64,000 bases of DNA from Marivita sp965656765. GTDB taxonomy: Bacteria > Pseudomonadota > Alphaproteobacteria > Rhodobacterales > Rhodobacteraceae. Of this stretch, positions 1-10,073 are shown in pieces (positions within the stretch are counted from its first letter, which is position 1; each line of letters opens with the position of its first letter). The position numbers and the translations under genes were made by a program. The stretch is taken from NCBI RefSeq assembly GCF_965656765.1, contig NZ_CBFHLV010000009.1, forward strand, positions 9,580 to 73,579, in the 5' to 3' direction. Below the pieces are notes generated by a model that saw only the letters and a list, made by a program, of their open reading frames with translations, made no database searches and was not told where the DNA came from.

Positions 1-312
1 GCCTGCAAATTCGGTCATGCCGTCCAGAACTTCTTCGGGCGAAGGCACGATCCCGGCTGCCTCGGCGGCCTGAATGCGCAGACGGTCGTCGACCAACTGC
101 TCGCGCGCCAGTTCTTGCGCATTGCCCGGTGCGTTGAGCACGGTCAACATACGAGCGCGTTGTTCCAGCTCATAAGCTGTCACCACGCTGTCATTGACGC
201 GAATAACCGGTGCAAAAAGGTTCTGTGCTGGGGCTGCGACCGGCCCAAAGGCCAGCGTCACGCCTAAAGCCAAAGCGCTGAGTTTGCGGATGGACGTGTT
301 CAGTAGCTGCAT
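1..312 (-). CDS. surA: SurA-like periplasmic peptidyl-prolyl isomerase, N-terminal part
   Basis: Only the first 104 residues lie in the window; the gene runs off the left edge. The start is the ATG at 310-312, which overlaps the 3' end of lptD by 13 bases. The product begins with a signal peptide (hydrophobic stretch LSALALGVTLAFG, then APAQ) and continues into a SurA N-terminal chaperone region, IRVNDSVVTAYELEQRARML. SurA escorts outer-membrane proteins, LptD among them, through the periplasm, which fits its place directly after lptD. The parvulin domains cannot be seen here. Family call from sequence pattern plus gene order. Confidence 0.85.
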   Translation of the reverse strand, partial: MQLLNTSIRKLSALALGVTLAFGPVAAPAQNLFAPVIRVNDSVVTAYELEQRARMLTVLNAPGNAQELAREQLVDDRLRIQAAEAAGIVPSPEEVLDGMTEFAG

Positions 313-2456
313 GAACGGCGGTACTCCTTGCCGCTGCCGCCTGTGCTGAAGCCAGTCAGCGCGACGGTCAGGCCAAAATCGGTAGATGGTTCAAGATTAG
401 TGGAAGAGGCAAAGCTGCGCGAGACCGAAAAGTCCACCGCGACACATTCATTGCGGTATTCTGCGCCGATCCCTGCATTCAGGAACTGCCCTTCAGCGAT
501 ATCGTAACGGGTGTTGCCTGTCGCAGTCCAGTTGCGGTCAACGTTGTAACGCCCATTCACGCGCCATTGCGACTGCGCATCGTCCCGGTCTTCTGCCGGG
601 TCGGTGGTTAGCAGGATATAGGACGCCCCAAGACTATACCGGTCGCTGGTGACGTTTGCCGTCATCTCGGCCTTGGTAAACCGCGTCTCGCCGCTATCAT
701 AAAGCCCACGCGCCAAAAGCTGCAGCCCGGTCTGGTGCGCAAACTGCCCGGCGACAAGCCAGTCCGACGACTCACTATCCAACCCCGAGGACCGCGACAG
801 GTCTTCGTCAAGGTCTTCGCGCCAGACTCGGCCCACTGCAAACGAGGCGCGCCAACCTTCAGGGTCTTGGCGCATCCAGCGCAACCCTGCGGCCCCGATC
901 ACCCCGCGTTCGCGGCGGTCAGGGGCGGGAAAACGCGACAGCGACAGCAGATTTCCTTCATCGAACTCGACTCGTGTGCTTTCGTCATTGGGCACACCCG
1001 ACCGTTCGCCGCCGATCCAGCCCACCTGGACGATCGGTTCAACCAGCACCCGCGCACCGGATGCGGTCTTTTTCACAAAGGGCCAGCGCAATTCCACCGA
1101 TGCGGCAGGCGTCACTTCGGTATAGTCCCCTTCGGCGGTGATATCCTGATCCACGATGAATTGATCGACCCAAAGCTGTGCCAGTGCACCTGCGCGTAGA
1201 CCGCCGGGCAAGGTCCATCGATCCCGCCAGCTGAGGTCCAGATTGGCCCGCGCAACATCGCGACCATCGACCACGCTGTCAGCATCGGTCCCATCGGTGT
1301 CTGTATTGGAATAGCGGTAATGTCCATGTAACTGGAATCCCAACCGGACCTCGCCACCAACCCGCTTGGGAAAGAAACGGCGGTTGTAGCGCAAATCACC
1401 GATGATCGTTGGCTGCGTGGCATTGTTTTCGCCGTCGGTCAGGCTTTCGTAATGGATCGCGCCGATCGACAGGAAACTGTCCCGCTTGCTGCGCGACAGC
1501 GTTATTGCGCTGTCCAAACGGTCTTTCTTGAAGTCACTGTTGTAGTCGTTGAGATACGAGTCGTCGCTCACCGCTTCGATATCAAAGGACAGCCGAAAAT
1601 CGCGGGGCAGACGAAAAGCGCCTTCGGCAAAGAACAATCCACGCGCCTCACCGCTTTCCAGATTGTCCCGGCTGATCGCACCGTTAACGGTGATGTCGCC
1701 CGTGCGGAACGCCTGGCGATACCGCAACTCCAGCGTTCGGGTGATCGGCGAGATATATGGCGTCAACGTCAAATCTGCATGATCCCCAATTGGGATGAAG
1801 TAGGGCAGTTTGATCCCGAACCCCAGCAAAGTCGAAGTCTTTAGTTCGGGGATCAGAAATCCACGCGCGCGCTCTAGCGTTGGATCGGGCAGGCGCATCC
1901 GCGGGATATAGAACACCGGCACGCCTAAAACGCGCAATTGCGCATCGTCGAAGTAAATCTGCCGCTCTTCGGCATCATGTACGACGCGGCTGGCCCGAAT
2001 GGCCCAAAGCGGTGGTCCCTCGCTGCCACACACCTGACACGAGGTCGCGGCCACCTGGCTCATTGCCGTGTAGCGCCCTTGCACCCGGGCTGCCCGTGCA
2101 GATGCGATTTGTAGCTGTTCCTCCAATACAAAGCGCGCGCTTTCTAGAAGGCCGTTCTGAAACCCCTGATCCAGTTCGGCCTGCGTCGCGGTCAGCACAT
2201 CGCCATTCGGCTGGGTGATCCGGATCGGCCCTTGGATATCCAGCGTGTTGTCCGCCCGGTTGTAAATCACGCTCGACGCGGTCAGGCGCGTGCCTTGATG
2301 CAAAGCTTCCACGTTGCCTGTTGCCACCAGTGTATCGCCGCCTTGCTGGACCAACACCTGATCCGCCAACAACACCACGTCACTCGATTGCGCGGTGGCC
2401 GGGTTTGTGATTATGACCAATGCCAGAACACAGGCCAGAACAGAGCGCAACATCAT
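300..2456 (-). CDS. lptD: LPS-assembly protein LptD
   Basis: Outer-membrane beta-barrel that inserts LPS into the outer leaflet. I start it at the ATG at 2454-2456 (718 aa), preceded by GGGAGGACGG and overlapping the lptG stop; a longer upstream frame has no ribosome site. Signal peptide ends near ATAQ (residues 20-23). An OstA/LptA-like jelly-roll follows at about 27-120, then the barrel at about 260-715. Four cysteines (C140 and C143 in SCQVC, C671, C716) match the expectation that LptD carries inter-domain disulfides. It lies third in the minus-strand order lptF-lptG-lptD-surA. Confidence 0.95.
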   Translation of the reverse strand: MMLRSVLACVLALVIITNPATAQSSDVVLLADQVLVQQGGDTLVATGNVEALHQGTRLTASSVIYNRADNTLDIQGPIRITQPNGDVLTATQAELDQGFQNGLLESARFVLEEQLQIASARAARVQGRYTAMSQVAATSCQVCGSEGPPLWAIRASRVVHDAEERQIYFDDAQLRVLGVPVFYIPRMRLPDPTLERARGFLIPELKTSTLLGFGIKLPYFIPIGDHADLTLTPYISPITRTLELRYRQAFRTGDITVNGAISRDNLESGEARGLFFAEGAFRLPRDFRLSFDIEAVSDDSYLNDYNSDFKKDRLDSAITLSRSKRDSFLSIGAIHYESLTDGENNATQPTIIGDLRYNRRFFPKRVGGEVRLGFQLHGHYRYSNTDTDGTDADSVVDGRDVARANLDLSWRDRWTLPGGLRAGALAQLWVDQFIVDQDITAEGDYTEVTPAASVELRWPFVKKTASGARVLVEPIVQVGWIGGERSGVPNDESTRVEFDEGNLLSLSRFPAPDRRERGVIGAAGLRWMRQDPEGWRASFAVGRVWREDLDEDLSRSSGLDSESSDWLVAGQFAHQTGLQLLARGLYDSGETRFTKAEMTANVTSDRYSLGASYILLTTDPAEDRDDAQSQWRVNGRYNVDRNWTATGNTRYDIAEGQFLNAGIGAEYRNECVAVDFSVSRSFASSTNLEPSTDFGLTVALTGFSTGGSGKEYRRSCSY

Positions 2457-3547
2457 CCGTCCTCCCTGTGCAGGATCAAACCAAGCGCCAAAAGGATCGA
2501 CGCCATCGGTGGTACCCAAGCTGCGGCCAACGGGTTCAATTGCCCGTTTTCACCAAGGATCTGCGCGAAGTTTCGCACGTAATACAACGAAAACCCTAGG
2601 AGAACCGCTGACAAAACGGCGATACCCGTGCCGCCCATACGACTGTGCCGCATCGTAAACGCCGCGCCGATCAACACCATTGAGATCAGAAACACTGGCC
2701 GCGCCAGTTCCATCTGCAACCACACCGCATGACGGCGTGCTGAGAACCCGGCGTCTTCAAGATCGGTGATAAATCCCTGCAACTCCCAGACCGAGATTGC
2801 AGAAGGCCGCCCGAACCGGTCCTTGATGCTGTCCTCAGTCAGGGTGGAAGATACCGTCAATTCGTCATGCAGCACCGAATTGGTCTCTGGGTTCACACCT
2901 GCCACCAAAGGCCAAACCTTGGCGTCGCGCAACGTCCAGGCCCCTTCAACCAGCTCCGCCTCTGCAGCCTCAATCCGCCGGACAGGCCCGCCGCCTTCGG
3001 CATAAGCCACGAACATCACGTCATAAAGAACAGTCCCATTGGGGTTCGCCCGCGCCGCGCGGATCACTGTTTGGCCACGAGGATCGGATTGCCGCAACCA
3101 CAGGCCTTCGGCCCCGATTGACAGCGCCGATGTGCCTCCGTTGCGATAGGTTTCGCGCAGATCGGAATAGGCTTTCGATGTTGCCGCCACGATCGGGTTG
3201 CCCATTGCCACCGCAAGCCCCCCAATCGTTGCAGCAACCAAGAGCGGCCCCACCAGTGCCGCCATGCCCGAACGCCCCGCAGTTCGCGCCACCACAAGTT
3301 CGGAAGACCGCGCCAACGCCACGAACAGTGCGATGGACGACAGGATCATGACCAGCGGTAGGATTTGATACATGCCTTCAGGCGTGTTGAGCAGCGTCAG
3401 CTTCATGACCTCGCCAAAGCTCACAGAATTGTCGAGCCGCCGTATTTGTTCCACCAGATCAAGCAGCACCTGAAACAGGAAAAAGATCCCGAAAATTGCA
3501 AGAAACGTCCAAAGGAACCGTTTGGCAAAATACAGGTGCAACGTCAT
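2453..3547 (-). CDS. lptG: LPS export ABC transporter permease LptG
   Basis: Inner-membrane YjgP/YjgQ-family permease (364 aa) that with LptF and the LptB ATPase extracts LPS from the inner membrane. It begins MTLHLYFAKRFLWTFLAIFG, the usual coupling helix plus TM1, with further TM segments near 60-75, 95-115 and three at about 275-355. The middle is the periplasmic beta-jelly-roll. Its ATG overlaps the lptF stop (ATGA) and its own TGA overlaps the lptD start, so the three are probably translationally coupled. F versus G is assigned by position and similarity pattern. Confidence 0.93.
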   Translation of the reverse strand: MTLHLYFAKRFLWTFLAIFGIFFLFQVLLDLVEQIRRLDNSVSFGEVMKLTLLNTPEGMYQILPLVMILSSIALFVALARSSELVVARTAGRSGMAALVGPLLVAATIGGLAVAMGNPIVAATSKAYSDLRETYRNGGTSALSIGAEGLWLRQSDPRGQTVIRAARANPNGTVLYDVMFVAYAEGGGPVRRIEAAEAELVEGAWTLRDAKVWPLVAGVNPETNSVLHDELTVSSTLTEDSIKDRFGRPSAISVWELQGFITDLEDAGFSARRHAVWLQMELARPVFLISMVLIGAAFTMRHSRMGGTGIAVLSAVLLGFSLYYVRNFAQILGENGQLNPLAAAWVPPMASILLALGLILHREDG

Positions 3548-4677
3548 GCCGAGGCCTCCGTGACACTCGCATGACGCGGTTGTCTAAATGGACGCGCGGC
3601 AAGGTGCAGAACAATCCCCACAATCGCCAAGCCCACGACAGACGGCAGGTACACAAGCGGCCACAGCATTGGATTGTTGCGGCTTGGATCGGTGACCGCA
3701 CTTTCCACCAGTTTCACGACCACCAGCAGGAAAATCGCCACCACAATCTGCCGCCCGACGCCGAACCGGCTAAAGCTTCCTGTGAGAAGCGTGGAAAATC
3801 CGATCAAGGCCGCGACCAGCCCCAAAAGGGCGTTCTGAAAGCGGCTGTGCAGTTCTTCGTTGATGCGCGCGATGGGAACATCAACGAACGCAGCCATTTC
3901 TTGCGGGCGGGTGATCAGATCCCACGTGGCCAAATGCCTGGGTCGCAAGTTAAGATTTTGGTTCTGTACGATCAACGTGCTGATATCATATGTGAAATCC
4001 TGAAACAGCGTTGTCGATAGCGCCCCGGTTTCGATCCGTAATGTTTGCGCCAAGCCACTGATCATCACCAATCGCGGGCCGCTGTCACCTTGCACCACAT
4101 AGGCGCGTTCGGCGGTATAGGTCACTTCGCGGTCATCTTGCCTGCGATCCGAAAGGAACACGTCCCGCAATTCACCTTCGGGAGTGATGTCGCGGATGAA
4201 GAACGTAACCCCCGGTCCGGGATGCAAGAACGCCCCTTCACGCAAGAGCCGCGCGCTAACCGATCCGGAAATCTCAACCTCGCGCTCTTTCAGCTGCGCC
4301 ACAGACGCAGGCACCAGAAAATGCGTCAGCGCCGAAAGCATCAACGCCACGATCACGCCAAAAAAGAACACCGGCCTTGCCAGTCGCCATGGGCTGTACC
4401 CGGTGGCTTGCACCACGGTCAGCTCAGAATCGCCCATAAGCCTGTTGGTGACATAAACAGCGGCGGCAAATGACGCCATCGGCAGCACCAGTGCGATCAC
4501 GCTGGGCAGGCTAAGCGCAGTGAATTCAAGAAAAACCCCTGCTGAATGGCCATCGGCGATCAATCGATCAAAAAGCACCACAGCGCGGTTGACCCAATAC
4601 ACGGCCACCAGAACAAGCGAGAAGAACCCAAAGAGGACCATGAGTTGCGACAGCATGTATCTGTCGAATCTCGGCAC
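3544..4677 (-). CDS. lptF: LPS export ABC transporter permease LptF
   Basis: Partner permease of LptG (377 aa). I choose the GTG at 4675-4677, which gives VPRFDRYMLSQLMVLFGFF, the family's usual N-terminus, with AGGGG about 8 bases upstream. An open frame extends to 4863 but would overlap the divergent pepA gene and adds sequence unlike the family. TM segments lie at about 15-35, 50-75, 95-115 and, after the periplasmic jelly-roll, three more between about 265 and 360. First gene of the minus-strand lpt operon; the 131-bp spacer to pepA should hold both promoters. Confidence 0.92.
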   Translation of the reverse strand: MPRFDRYMLSQLMVLFGFFSLVLVAVYWVNRAVVLFDRLIADGHSAGVFLEFTALSLPSVIALVLPMASFAAAVYVTNRLMGDSELTVVQATGYSPWRLARPVFFFGVIVALMLSALTHFLVPASVAQLKEREVEISGSVSARLLREGAFLHPGPGVTFFIRDITPEGELRDVFLSDRRQDDREVTYTAERAYVVQGDSGPRLVMISGLAQTLRIETGALSTTLFQDFTYDISTLIVQNQNLNLRPRHLATWDLITRPQEMAAFVDVPIARINEELHSRFQNALLGLVAALIGFSTLLTGSFSRFGVGRQIVVAIFLLVVVKLVESAVTDPSRNNPMLWPLVYLPSVVGLAIVGIVLHLAARPFRQPRHASVTEASA

Positions 4678-4808
4678 AACAGACCCCTTCACACGACATA
4701 GAGTGGAGCAGCATGCCCCACACCCTAGGGTTTGCGGGAAAACCCGCCTCTGGTCAACCGCGCGCACGGGCGCTACCCCTATGACAATCGCATCATACGG
4801 AGCAGAAC

Positions 4809-6284
4809 ATGGCGGAACTTCGCGCACTGACCTTCCAGCCGGTAGATCTTGACGCTTTGGCAACAGCCAAAGGCCGGATTGCCGTCTTTATCACCCCTGA
4901 TCTGAAACTCACCGCAGGCGCACGGCGCTTGAATCGCTTGGCCAAGGGGGCCATCGCCCGCGCAACCACGTCTGAGGCGTGGGACAAGCTGTCCGAGGGC
5001 AAGGTCATGTCGCTGGCTTGGCCCGCCGGGCTAGAGGCCGACACAGTTGATCTGGTCAAGCTGTCTCGGCGTCCCTCGCAGGATTTGGCGCGCAAGGCTG
5101 GTGCAACACTCGCGGTGGCTGCTGGCGCATCCGAACTCACTGCACTGGTAGAAGGAACGCGGTATCCTGAAGAAATCGCGCTTGGCCTTGCCCTGCGCGG
5201 CTACGGCTTTGACGACCACAAAACGAAAAAGGGCGACGCCTTGGGGCTGGCCACGCTTATGTGTGCTAAACCAGACGAGGCCGAAGCAGCGGCTGCCCCA
5301 CGCCTTGCCGTCGCTGAAGGCGTGCATTTCACCCGCGATTTGGTGAACGAACCCGCGAACGTTTTGACCACAACCGAATTTGCAAAGCGGCTCGAAGCCC
5401 TGAACTCTTTAGGAGTCGAGGTTGAAGTGCTGGAAGAAAAGCAGCTTGCCAAGCTCGGCATGGGGGCGTTGCTCTGCGTCGGACAGGGATCTGACAGCCC
5501 CTCCAAGGTGGTCGTCATGCGCTGGAACGGTGGAGCAAAAGATGACGCGCCATTGGCGCTGATTGGCAAAGGCGTTGTGTTCGACACCGGTGGCATCTCG
5601 CTCAAACCGGCGGGGGGCATGGAAGATATGACGATGGACATGGGCGGCGCAGGTGTGGTTGCGGGCGTCATGCACGCCATCGCCAAACGCAAGGCTAAGG
5701 CAAATGTCGTTGGCATGGTGGGGCTCGTCGAAAACATGCCTTCTGGCAATGCCGTGCGCCCTGGTGATGTTGTCACCTCTATGAAGGGCGACACAATCGA
5801 AGTCATAAACACCGACGCCGAAGGACGCTTGGTGCTTTGCGACGTGATGTGGCACGCACAGGAATCGGTGAAACCCGCCGCAATGATCGACCTTGCCACC
5901 CTCACGGGGGCTTGCATCATTGCACTCGGACACGAAAACGCGGCTGTTTATTCCAACGACGACCCGCTTGCGAACGCATTCCTCAAAGCGGCGGAAACCG
6001 AAACCGAAGGCGCATGGCGGATGCCACTGGGCCAAGCTTACGATGATATGCTCAAATCACCTGTCGCTGATATGAAAAACGTCGGTGGCCGTCCGGCTGG
6101 ATCGATTACGGCCGCGCAGTTTCTCAAACGGTTCGTGAAAGAGGAAACACCCTGGATCCACCTCGATATCGCAGGTGTGGCCCACGTCAAAACTGATCTC
6201 GACATGTCACCCAAAGGGGCCACAGGCTGGGGTGTGCGCGCACTCGACCGGCTGATCGCGGACAAGTTCGAGGTCACAGACTGA
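4809..6284 (+). CDS. pepA: Leucyl aminopeptidase PepA (M17 family)
   Basis: Cytosolic hexameric dizinc/dimanganese aminopeptidase (491 aa, normal length). The metal and catalytic motifs are complete: GKGVVFDTGGISLK with Lys254, the DMGGAG segment, and NTDAEGR at residues 334-340. The start ATG follows GGAGCAGAAC. It is divergent from lptF and only 3 bp before holC. The pepA-holC pair opposite the lpt genes is a gene order I know from proteobacteria, including roseobacters. Confidence 0.97.
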   Translation: MAELRALTFQPVDLDALATAKGRIAVFITPDLKLTAGARRLNRLAKGAIARATTSEAWDKLSEGKVMSLAWPAGLEADTVDLVKLSRRPSQDLARKAGATLAVAAGASELTALVEGTRYPEEIALGLALRGYGFDDHKTKKGDALGLATLMCAKPDEAEAAAAPRLAVAEGVHFTRDLVNEPANVLTTTEFAKRLEALNSLGVEVEVLEEKQLAKLGMGALLCVGQGSDSPSKVVVMRWNGGAKDDAPLALIGKGVVFDTGGISLKPAGGMEDMTMDMGGAGVVAGVMHAIAKRKAKANVVGMVGLVENMPSGNAVRPGDVVTSMKGDTIEVINTDAEGRLVLCDVMWHAQESVKPAAMIDLATLTGACIIALGHENAAVYSNDDPLANAFLKAAETETEGAWRMPLGQAYDDMLKSPVADMKNVGGRPAGSITAAQFLKRFVKEETPWIHLDIAGVAHVKTDLDMSPKGATGWGVRALDRLIADKFEVTD

Positions 6285-6287
6285 TCC

Positions 6288-6746
6288 ATGGGTGCGGCCT
6301 ATTTCTATCACTTGACGCAAAAGCCGCTCGAGGCGACCTTGCCCATGCTCTTGGGCAAGGCGCTTGGCGCAGGCTGGCGGGTCGCGGTGCGGGGAACAGA
6401 TGCTGCACGGATGGATTGGTTGGATCAAAAGCTGTGGCTGGGACCCGAGGAGGGGTTCCTGCCACACGGGGTCGCAGGCGGGCCGCACGACGCGGCACAG
6501 CCTGTGTTGCTTACTTTGTCACCGCAAGCGGCCAACAGCCCACACTGCCTGATGACAGTGGACGGTGCCGATGTGACAGCAGACGAGGTGCAGCAGTTGG
6601 AACGCGTCTGTGTGTTGTTTGATGGCAATGACCCGGCAGCTGTCGATGTGGCACGCGGCCAATGGCGCAGCCTGACGGGTGCAGGGTGTTCGGCGCAGTA
6701 TTGGTCCGAGGAATCGGGGCGCTGGGAAAAGAAGGCTGAGGCCTGA
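6288..6746 (+). CDS. holC: DNA polymerase III subunit chi
   Basis: Small clamp-loader accessory subunit (152 aa) that links SSB to the replicase. The N-terminus MGAAYFYHLTQKPLEATLPM and the segment GWRVAVRG...DWLDQKLW..GFLPHG are the chi-family core, followed by PVLLT and the late VCVLFDGND strand. It starts 3 bp after pepA and is probably co-transcribed with it. Confidence 0.9.
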   Translation: MGAAYFYHLTQKPLEATLPMLLGKALGAGWRVAVRGTDAARMDWLDQKLWLGPEEGFLPHGVAGGPHDAAQPVLLTLSPQAANSPHCLMTVDGADVTADEVQQLERVCVLFDGNDPAAVDVARGQWRSLTGAGCSAQYWSEESGRWEKKAEA

Positions 6747-6756
6747 ATTCCACGCC

Positions 6757-6771
6757 TTAACAAAAGGTTAA
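6757..6771. promoter_or_regulatory. CtrA-like binding site (TTAA-N7-TTAA)
   Basis: TTAACAAAAGGTTAA fits the spacing of the alphaproteobacterial CtrA full site, TTAA-N7-TTAA(C). It lies about 140 bp upstream of lipoamide dehydrogenase and just after holC. Only the spacing and half-sites are seen; binding is inferred and such short motifs can arise by chance. Confidence 0.35.
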
Positions 6772-6793
6772 ACGGTCAGTGTTCTTTACCCAT

Positions 6794-6811
6794 TGTTTCG
6801 CGCGCGAAACA
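6794..6811. promoter_or_regulatory. 18-bp perfect palindrome upstream of lpd
   Basis: TGTTTCGCGCGCGAAACA is a perfect palindrome centred on CG, about 100 bp before the lpd start and outside any coding sequence. Perfect 16-20 bp palindromes with a central CG are typical of LacI-family and some TetR-family operators. No regulator gene sits beside it, so the protein that binds is unknown. Confidence 0.5.
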
Positions 6812-6912
6812 TTTGGACCGATCCGGACCTACTTGCGCACACCCCATTGTGAGCCCTTTCGCTTTCGCCTACGCTTTGCTTTGAACCTGACCTTGAGGGA
6901 GGAAAGCAGGCG

Positions 6913-8304
<1,392 letters not shown>

Positions 8305-8358
8305 GGCGCCATTAGGCCGCTGTTTACCGAATCCTCATATGGATTTGTCGGAGGGTTT

Positions 8359-8382
8359 AAGATTATTCGTACGAATAATCTT
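8359..8382. repeat. 24-bp perfect palindrome between convergent genes
   Basis: AAGATTATTCG followed by TACGAATAATCTT forms a perfect 12+12 palindrome centred between GT and AC. It lies in the 120-bp spacer between lpd (plus) and the SDR gene (minus), which converge here. There is no T-run, so it is not a standard intrinsic terminator; it could be an operator, a cruciform or an RNA stem formed by both transcripts. Confidence 0.6.
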
Positions 8383-8424
8383 GGGGCTGACCATAAAATT
8401 CTGGGGTTCTTGTGTATTGTGGTG

Positions 8425-9168
8425 TCACACGTGCTGGCCGCCGTTTACTTCGATCTCGGTGCCTGTGACATATCCGCTTTGCCCTGAGCACAGGAAATAG
8501 ATCACATCCGCCACTTCCTGAGGTTGACCAAGACGGCGCATTGGCAACTTTTCAACGATTTTGTCTGTCCCTTCGCTTAGAATGCTGGTCTCGACCTCTC
8601 CCGGTGCAATTGCGTTCACGCGCACACCCAAGGGGCCGAAATCATGCGCCATTTCCCGCGTTAATGCTGCGAGCGCTGCCTTAGAGGTGGCATAGGCGGC
8701 ACCTGCAAACGGATGTACGCGGGCGCCTGCGATGGACGTAACATTGACAATTGACCCCTGGGCCTGGGCCAGTTCGTCTTTCAACCCACGTCCAAGAACA
8801 ACCGAAGCGAAGAAATTGACATGAAACACTTTCCCCCAATCGCGCAAATCGGTGTCTAGCGTGCTCAGACGTTCGCCGTCGGGCCCTTTCGGCGAAATCC
8901 CTGCATTGTTCACCAGAGCATCGAGCCGCCCACCGTCCAGACGCTCTTTCACTGTCCTCACGGCCTCCATTGTCTGTTGAGGATCGGCAAGATCAACCTG
9001 AATATGATTGCGCTCTCCGCCGGGCCACGGGCAGTCGGGCGAAAAGGCCTGCCGCGAACAGCTGATCACGCGCCAGCCTTCGGCCGCGAACTTCTTGACG
9101 GTGGCATGGCCGATGCCCCGGCTTGCGCCGGTCAGCAGCAGGGTGCGTTGATGCGAAATATCTGACAT
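8425..9168 (-). CDS. SDR family oxidoreductase
   Basis: Classical short-chain dehydrogenase/reductase (247 aa): cofactor motif TGASRGIG at about residues 14-21, NNAGIS at about 86-91, catalytic Ser in VTSIAGA and YATSK with Tyr and Lys, and the C-terminal YVTGTEIEVNGG. Substrate is not predictable. Last gene of a minus-strand group (alpha/beta hydrolase, small unknown, HD protein, SDR) with 30-50 bp spacers. Confidence 0.88.
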   Translation of the reverse strand: MSDISHQRTLLLTGASRGIGHATVKKFAAEGWRVISCSRQAFSPDCPWPGGERNHIQVDLADPQQTMEAVRTVKERLDGGRLDALVNNAGISPKGPDGERLSTLDTDLRDWGKVFHVNFFASVVLGRGLKDELAQAQGSIVNVTSIAGARVHPFAGAAYATSKAALAALTREMAHDFGPLGVRVNAIAPGEVETSILSEGTDKIVEKLPMRRLGQPQEVADVIYFLCSGQSGYVTGTEIEVNGGQHV

Positions 9169-9216
9169 GGGTTCACCCTAGGCGATGTTGTGCTGCGGTG
9201 CGAGGTCCAAAGCGTA

Positions 9217-9795
9217 TCAGCTGCGATCTGCAAAAAATGCGGCCACTTTCGGCTGCAGCCACGCCCAGATTTTTGGCGCACCTTTGTTGATCTTAGGGCC
9301 AATACGGTCGGCAAACCGGTCATATGTCACGTTGTAGTCGATCCATGATCCGCCGCCCGAGGCAAGGTTTTGCATCGGCGGCTGCATCCGGTCGATGGAT
9401 TTTGCGAATTGCGCTTCGGGGGTTTCGTTGGCCTCGAATTCGTCCCAGATCGCACGAAAGCTCTTTGCCTGATCATCGGGCAGCAAGCCAAAAATGCGGT
9501 CTGCAGCAGCTTGTTCCTGAAGCGCCAAGGCGTCTGTATCGTGATCGCCAAAAACAGGTGCATCGCCCGCATCGATCTCAACCAGATCATGCAGCAAAAG
9601 CATCTTGATGATTTTACTGGTCTCCAGCCGCTGTTCTGCATGTTCGGACAGGACCAGCGCATAAAGTGCGATGTGCCAGGAATGCTCGGCACTGTTTTCC
9701 ATTCGCGACCCGTCACAAAGCGTGGTGGCGCGCAAGATGGATTTCAGGCGATCCGCTTCGGTGAGGAACGCCATTTGCTGGTCCAGTCGGGACAT
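9217..9795 (-). CDS. HD-domain phosphohydrolase (YfbR/HDDC2-like)
   Basis: 192 aa. The HD superfamily metal ligands are visible as ENSAEHSWH (first His), LLHDLVEIDAGD (His-Asp pair) and KSIDRMQP (late Asp). This arrangement fits the HDDC2/YfbR group of 5'-deoxynucleotidases, which dephosphorylate dNMPs. Start supported by AGAGG. Cytosolic; second-last gene of the minus-strand group. Confidence 0.8.
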   Translation of the reverse strand: MSRLDQQMAFLTEADRLKSILRATTLCDGSRMENSAEHSWHIALYALVLSEHAEQRLETSKIIKMLLLHDLVEIDAGDAPVFGDHDTDALALQEQAAADRIFGLLPDDQAKSFRAIWDEFEANETPEAQFAKSIDRMQPPMQNLASGGGSWIDYNVTYDRFADRIGPKINKGAPKIWAWLQPKVAAFFADRS

Positions 9796-9825
9796 GACAC
9801 CTCTGACGTGTTGAAACCAGAGCGG

Positions 9826-10062
9826 CTAGCGCCCGAAGTTTTCGTCTTTCTTTTGGCCTTCGATCCGTGCGCGGATAAAGGCACGAGCCTTACGTTCGGC
9901 CATGCGCACTCGAATCGCGGTCAGGAACGCCTCTTCCAGAGTGGTCGACGCGGCCCCAAGCTCGGCCGCGACTTCCATGAAAAAACGATCATCATCGAGA
10001 TGCTTCATCGCTTTGAGCGTGTCGTCGGCGAGCTTTTCAGCGAGGTCTTGAACCATCGACAT
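9826..10062 (-). CDS. Conserved hypothetical small protein
   Basis: 78 aa with no family I can name. It looks all-helical: an N-terminal helix (VQDLAEKLADDTLKAM), then a segment FFMEVAAELGAASTTLEEAFLTAIRVRMAERKARAF, and a charged tail. No signal peptide, TM segment or cysteines. AAGGA lies before the ATG, and it sits 11 bp after the alpha/beta hydrolase gene, so it is probably translated from the same message. Coding is supported by position and ribosome site rather than homology. Confidence 0.7.
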   Translation of the reverse strand: MSMVQDLAEKLADDTLKAMKHLDDDRFFMEVAAELGAASTTLEEAFLTAIRVRMAERKARAFIRARIEGQKKDENFGR

Positions 10063-10073
10063 GCGGCGTATCC

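Noticed and set aside
4678..4863. Upstream extension of lptF to an ATG at 4863
   Set aside because: It would overlap the divergent pepA gene by 55 bases and adds residues unlike LptF; the GTG at 4677 has a ribosome site and the usual N-terminus.
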